DNA from: Parasponia andersonii
Taxonomy: Eukaryota; Streptophyta; Magnoliopsida; Rosales; Cannabaceae
Direction: 5' to 3'
Assembly: GCA_002914805.1 (NCBI GenBank)
Contig: JXTB01000033.1
Coordinates: forward strand, 365,953-429,952
DNA length: 64,000 bases
The translations under genes and the position numbers were made by a program. The notes below the pieces were generated by a model. It did not search any database, was not told the DNA's origin, and saw only the letters and a program-made list of their open reading frames with translations. Positions within the stretch are counted from its first letter, which is position 1, and the number at the start of each line of letters is the position of its first letter. Positions 60,975-64,000 of this stretch are shown piece after piece.

Positions 60975-63152
60975 GCTAGTAAATGTAAAAGTTAGGGTGT
61001 ATGAACAGCTATTCAACCAAATTTTCTTGTGAAAATATTGATAACTTAGTTCATAGACCCATCTTGTGGGCTCTCTCATAGTTTTCGATGGATAGCCTAT
61101 CGCTGAATAAATTAAACTTTATTTTTTTTGAAATAGTGATTAAATTAGATTTTTTGGTAAGAAAAGTGCTAAATGCAACTTTTTTTCTACTCTTCTGTTT
61201 TACTGTTTAATATATTGATTTCACTAATTTAACATTTTAGTAAGAATAATACTATAAAACACTAGTAGTATCCAAAACCACATAATATGATAGTTTATTA
61301 CTACTTATTGAGTGATTATAATTAATAAAGTTAGTCCCAACGGACTCTACCTGATGTAGTGTTGAGAACCATACGGTAGCTCGTAACGTTATGTTTTTAG
61401 TAATGTTACAAATAAAATATAGTAGCATTTAAGTGTTAAACGGTCAAAACAACTGAGAAAATGAAAAAAAAAAAAAAAAAAAGCAAAACAATGGGATGTG
61501 TGAAAAAGAATACAGCTAGCGTTCTTCCTTTTGTAATTACTCATACCACCTCTTTATTTCGTTGTGATAAATACAACTTTTACAAAGGTAAAGTGCAAAC
61601 AGTTTTCTTTTCAGTTAATACATAGAACCCAAAACCAAGGGTTTACGCCTAAAAAATGAAAAAAATAATAAATAAACAAATAAACCAATTGGTTACCATT
61701 TACAAACCTTAAATTACTTTGCCCGTCTAGAAAATAAACTATTTTATTCGGCACCTATAAACTTTGAGGAACTTAGGTTAAGTGGCACATTTTTGGTAGT
61801 TGGTCTATTTATTTTAGTGGTCAAAATAATACTTTTTTTAAGAAGTGCGATCCGTGAAAACATTGGATTAAGTATACAATTATCATTTTTTTTCCAAATA
61901 TTTAACTAAATTTACCATAATTATTAGATTTTATCACTTTCAGGAAGGAATTAGTCAAGAATTTGTCAAGAATTCGTCAAGAATATGTCAAGATTACTAC
62001 TAACGTCAAGAATTTGCCAAGATCGTCAAGAATTCATCAAGAATTCATTTAAAAAATTAGTATGATAGTAGATTTAATTAATGAAGAAAAAAAATAATAT
62101 TCACTTAATTTATTCGAAAAGATTCCCCACATATAGCCCAAACTCAAAAATTTGTATATTGGCCAAATCTTTACAAATTTGTGGTTATTTGAGGTGCGAT
62201 AATTTTTATATTTTTTTGGGTATAATAAAAAGTAGCGAATTTGATTAATTTAGTCAATTTCACCTATTAAAAGTGGTACTCATGAGAGCAAAAAATATAT
62301 ATTTTTTTAATTAATTAAGCCATCAAGATTTGCGGTACTTGCATTATTGCCCAAACCTTGAGCCTTTTTCATAAATTGTCTATAATCTTTGAGGGAAACT
62401 AGTATTTTACATTACACCAATTTAATAACAAATGATTAATCCTTATGTAGAAAGTGTGAAAACAGCACTACTTAAAACCTAATAACAATAACTTTGGAAA
62501 AAAAAACCTAATAATATTCAGCATAAAAGTCTTGTGATAAATATATACGTTTATAGGAATTTTGTAATCCTTGCTCCAACATGTAGTTGTGTATTTATTT
62601 TACATCTATATATATATATATATATGTATTTTATGAGCTAGCTGCATGTAAAAAGAAAAAGAAAAAGAAAAAAGTAAGACTTTGCGAAAGCATGCATCCA
62701 TCTAGTAATTTTTTACACATTCTTAAACAGATGGGGCTTTAATTCTTCGCCAAATCCAAGAGCTTAATGAAGCACTTAATTGTTTTTATTAATTGGTATA
62801 TATAATATTAATCCATTTCTTGTAGTCACAATTAGCTCAACTTAGCAAGTTAGTAGTAACCAAGTTGACTTTTAATATTAAAATTCATGTTGAATTATTA
62901 ATTAATCTTCTACTCACAGTATCATAGGCTCATTTATTCAACTGGTAACCAAATTCATGGCCTTCAAATATCAATTTATAAGGTCAAAGTCAAACCTTCC
63001 TCCCAATATTTATTTTTTCATTTCAAGTTTTTTTTTTTTTTTTTTTTAAAAAGAAAAACACACACTCTCTCTCTTCTGTATATAAACTAATACACATGAT
63101 GTGTGACGTTGGAATGAAACATATATATATATATCTATATATATAGTAACTT
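60975..63152. other. Intergenic with short repeats
   Basis: AT-rich spacer with poly-A at 61465-61482. Between 61950 and 62045 an imperfect GTCAAGAATTC-type 10-12 bp unit repeats about eight times. (TA)n runs lie near 62607-62625 and 63120-63145. No gene seen. Confidence 0.55.
61950..62045. repeat. Short tandem array, (G)TCAAGAATTC-type unit
   Basis: Successive units such as GTCAAGAATTTGTCAAGAAT and CGTCAAGAATTCATCAAGAA follow one another with small spacers. Non-coding. Confidence 0.85.
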
Positions 63153-63306
63153 GAATTAAGTTGGGCCCCTTCAAAAACTGATCCATCCCCAATATATATA
63201 GGTGATGGGTATCACTAATATAATATTTGGAATTAAGTTGGGCCCCTTCAAAAACTGATCCATCCCCAATATATATAGGTGATGGGTATCACTAATATAA
63301 TATTTG
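63153..63306. repeat. 77 bp tandem duplication, copies apparently identical
   Basis: Units starting GAATTAAGTTGGGCCCCTTC at 63153 and 63230 are identical to the end (..CTAATATAATATTTG). Absence of visible differences implies a recent event or an assembly artefact. Confidence 0.95.
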
Positions 63307-64000
63307 TAATTTCTACAACTTGACCACACCATACTGATACAACACAACTGGATTTTACATAAAATTGTCCAGAAAAAACCTCTCTTCCCAGTTAGAACCT
63401 ATATATGTTATCTACATATGGGTATACATATATATATATACACTACAGTGACACTTGTAATACCTCATTTAATCTAGTTCCCATGTTTTCGTCTTCCGAA
63501 TACTTAAGTGGGACCATAATCTACTGGACTTTGAGGCCAAATGGCCCATATCTCTATGCCATGAGAAAGTCAACGTTTTCCATGTTAATTAATATGTACA
63601 TGCACACAGATTGCGCGTTCTTATTGCTTCACAAAATAAGCATTGGGAACCCAACAATTCACAGAACCGCACAATAAACTGCAAGCTATATATTTATAGT
63701 ATGGGTCTTTTAATTTCTTCAAAATATTGAGCTCTGCCACCAGTTAACTGCGATTGGAGACTTTGTTAAACATCTATAACTCTCTGCAAATTTAATCACT
63801 GCATATGTATAACAAGTTATTTGGTGGCAGTTGGCTTATAGAATAAATTAATAAAATGCGCCAATGAAATGCGCCAATGAAATTTAATCTAGCTTTCTAT
63901 TTGTGTGTTACTAATTTTATTTTGAGTACAATAATATTCTTTGAAGAAAGATATAGCTTTGAAGACTGAATTCATAGATTAGTGCAGAAATAACTCAAAT
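63307..64000. other. Window end, no gene recognised
   Basis: A 90-codon plus frame at 63405-63677 has no recognisable motif, starts within a TA-rich repeat and is probably chance. The short repeat AATGAAATGCGCC(A) occurs twice near 63860-63880. Confidence 0.4.

Noticed and set aside
36306..60979. ACTAT / GCTAG as a 5 bp target duplication of the giant element
   Set aside because: Only three of five bases agree; too weak to claim, though decay is possible.
63405..63677. 90-codon plus frame as a small gene
   Set aside because: Begins in TA-rich repeat, has no motif or signal I recognise, and composition matches the spacer.

Overview
This is a window of a plant (eudicot-type) nuclear genome: intron-containing genes with GT..AG splice sites, plant-specific protein families, AT-rich intergenic DNA, and several classes of plant LTR retrotransposon. 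I cannot name the species from the sequence. Two runs of N (36523-36586 and 58373-58395) mark assembly gaps.

Host genes occupy only 12.7-22.6 kb, and all three are on the minus strand. They are a single-exon GPR107/GPR108-type seven-transmembrane protein (12719-14044), a seven-exon secreted GH9 class-B endo-beta-1,4-glucanase (15494-17638, 492 aa once exons are joined), and a five-exon plastid DWARF27-like (DUF4033) protein (20613-22634, 254 aa). Each looks intact. They do not form one obvious pathway.

The rest is mostly transposable elements. (1) 1254-9897 is a Ty3/Gypsy element of the Tat type, with ~0.72 kb LTRs and a CCACG target duplication. It has kept gag and protease but lost RT, RNase H and most of integrase. 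It also carries a spliced antisense gene (8149 to 5991) whose N-terminus resembles the 'putative gypsy type transposon' domain (PF04195). (2) 26925-31898 is a decayed Tork/Tnt1-like Ty1/Copia element on the minus strand. (3) 33892-35840 is a MULE-like element with ~70 bp inverted repeats and a near-perfect 9 bp target duplication; it holds exon-like sequence of unknown origin and a 197 bp tandem duplication. (4) 36311-60974 is a giant (~24.7 kb) Tat/Ogre-like Ty3/Gypsy element with ~2.9 kb LTRs and ORF1, gag, protease, RT, RNase H, a second RNase H and integrase. It also has an antisense gene (57960 to 55314) encoding a plant mobile domain (PMD, PF10536-like) and a C-terminal coiled coil. An Athila-like element (40419-48158) is nested in it, and one LTR of that nested element is split by a 2.3 kb minus-oriented solo LTR (44654-46948), giving three layers.

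The most interesting theme is that two different Tat-type elements in one window each carry an antisense gene 3' of the pol region. The two genes share an overall plan (globular N-domain, low-complexity middle, C-terminal coiled coil) but have different N-terminal domains. One shows a TATA box and a 5'-UTR intron of its own. All transposon reading frames carry stops or frameshifts, so none looks autonomous now. Domain calls come from reading the translations by eye; no database search was run.
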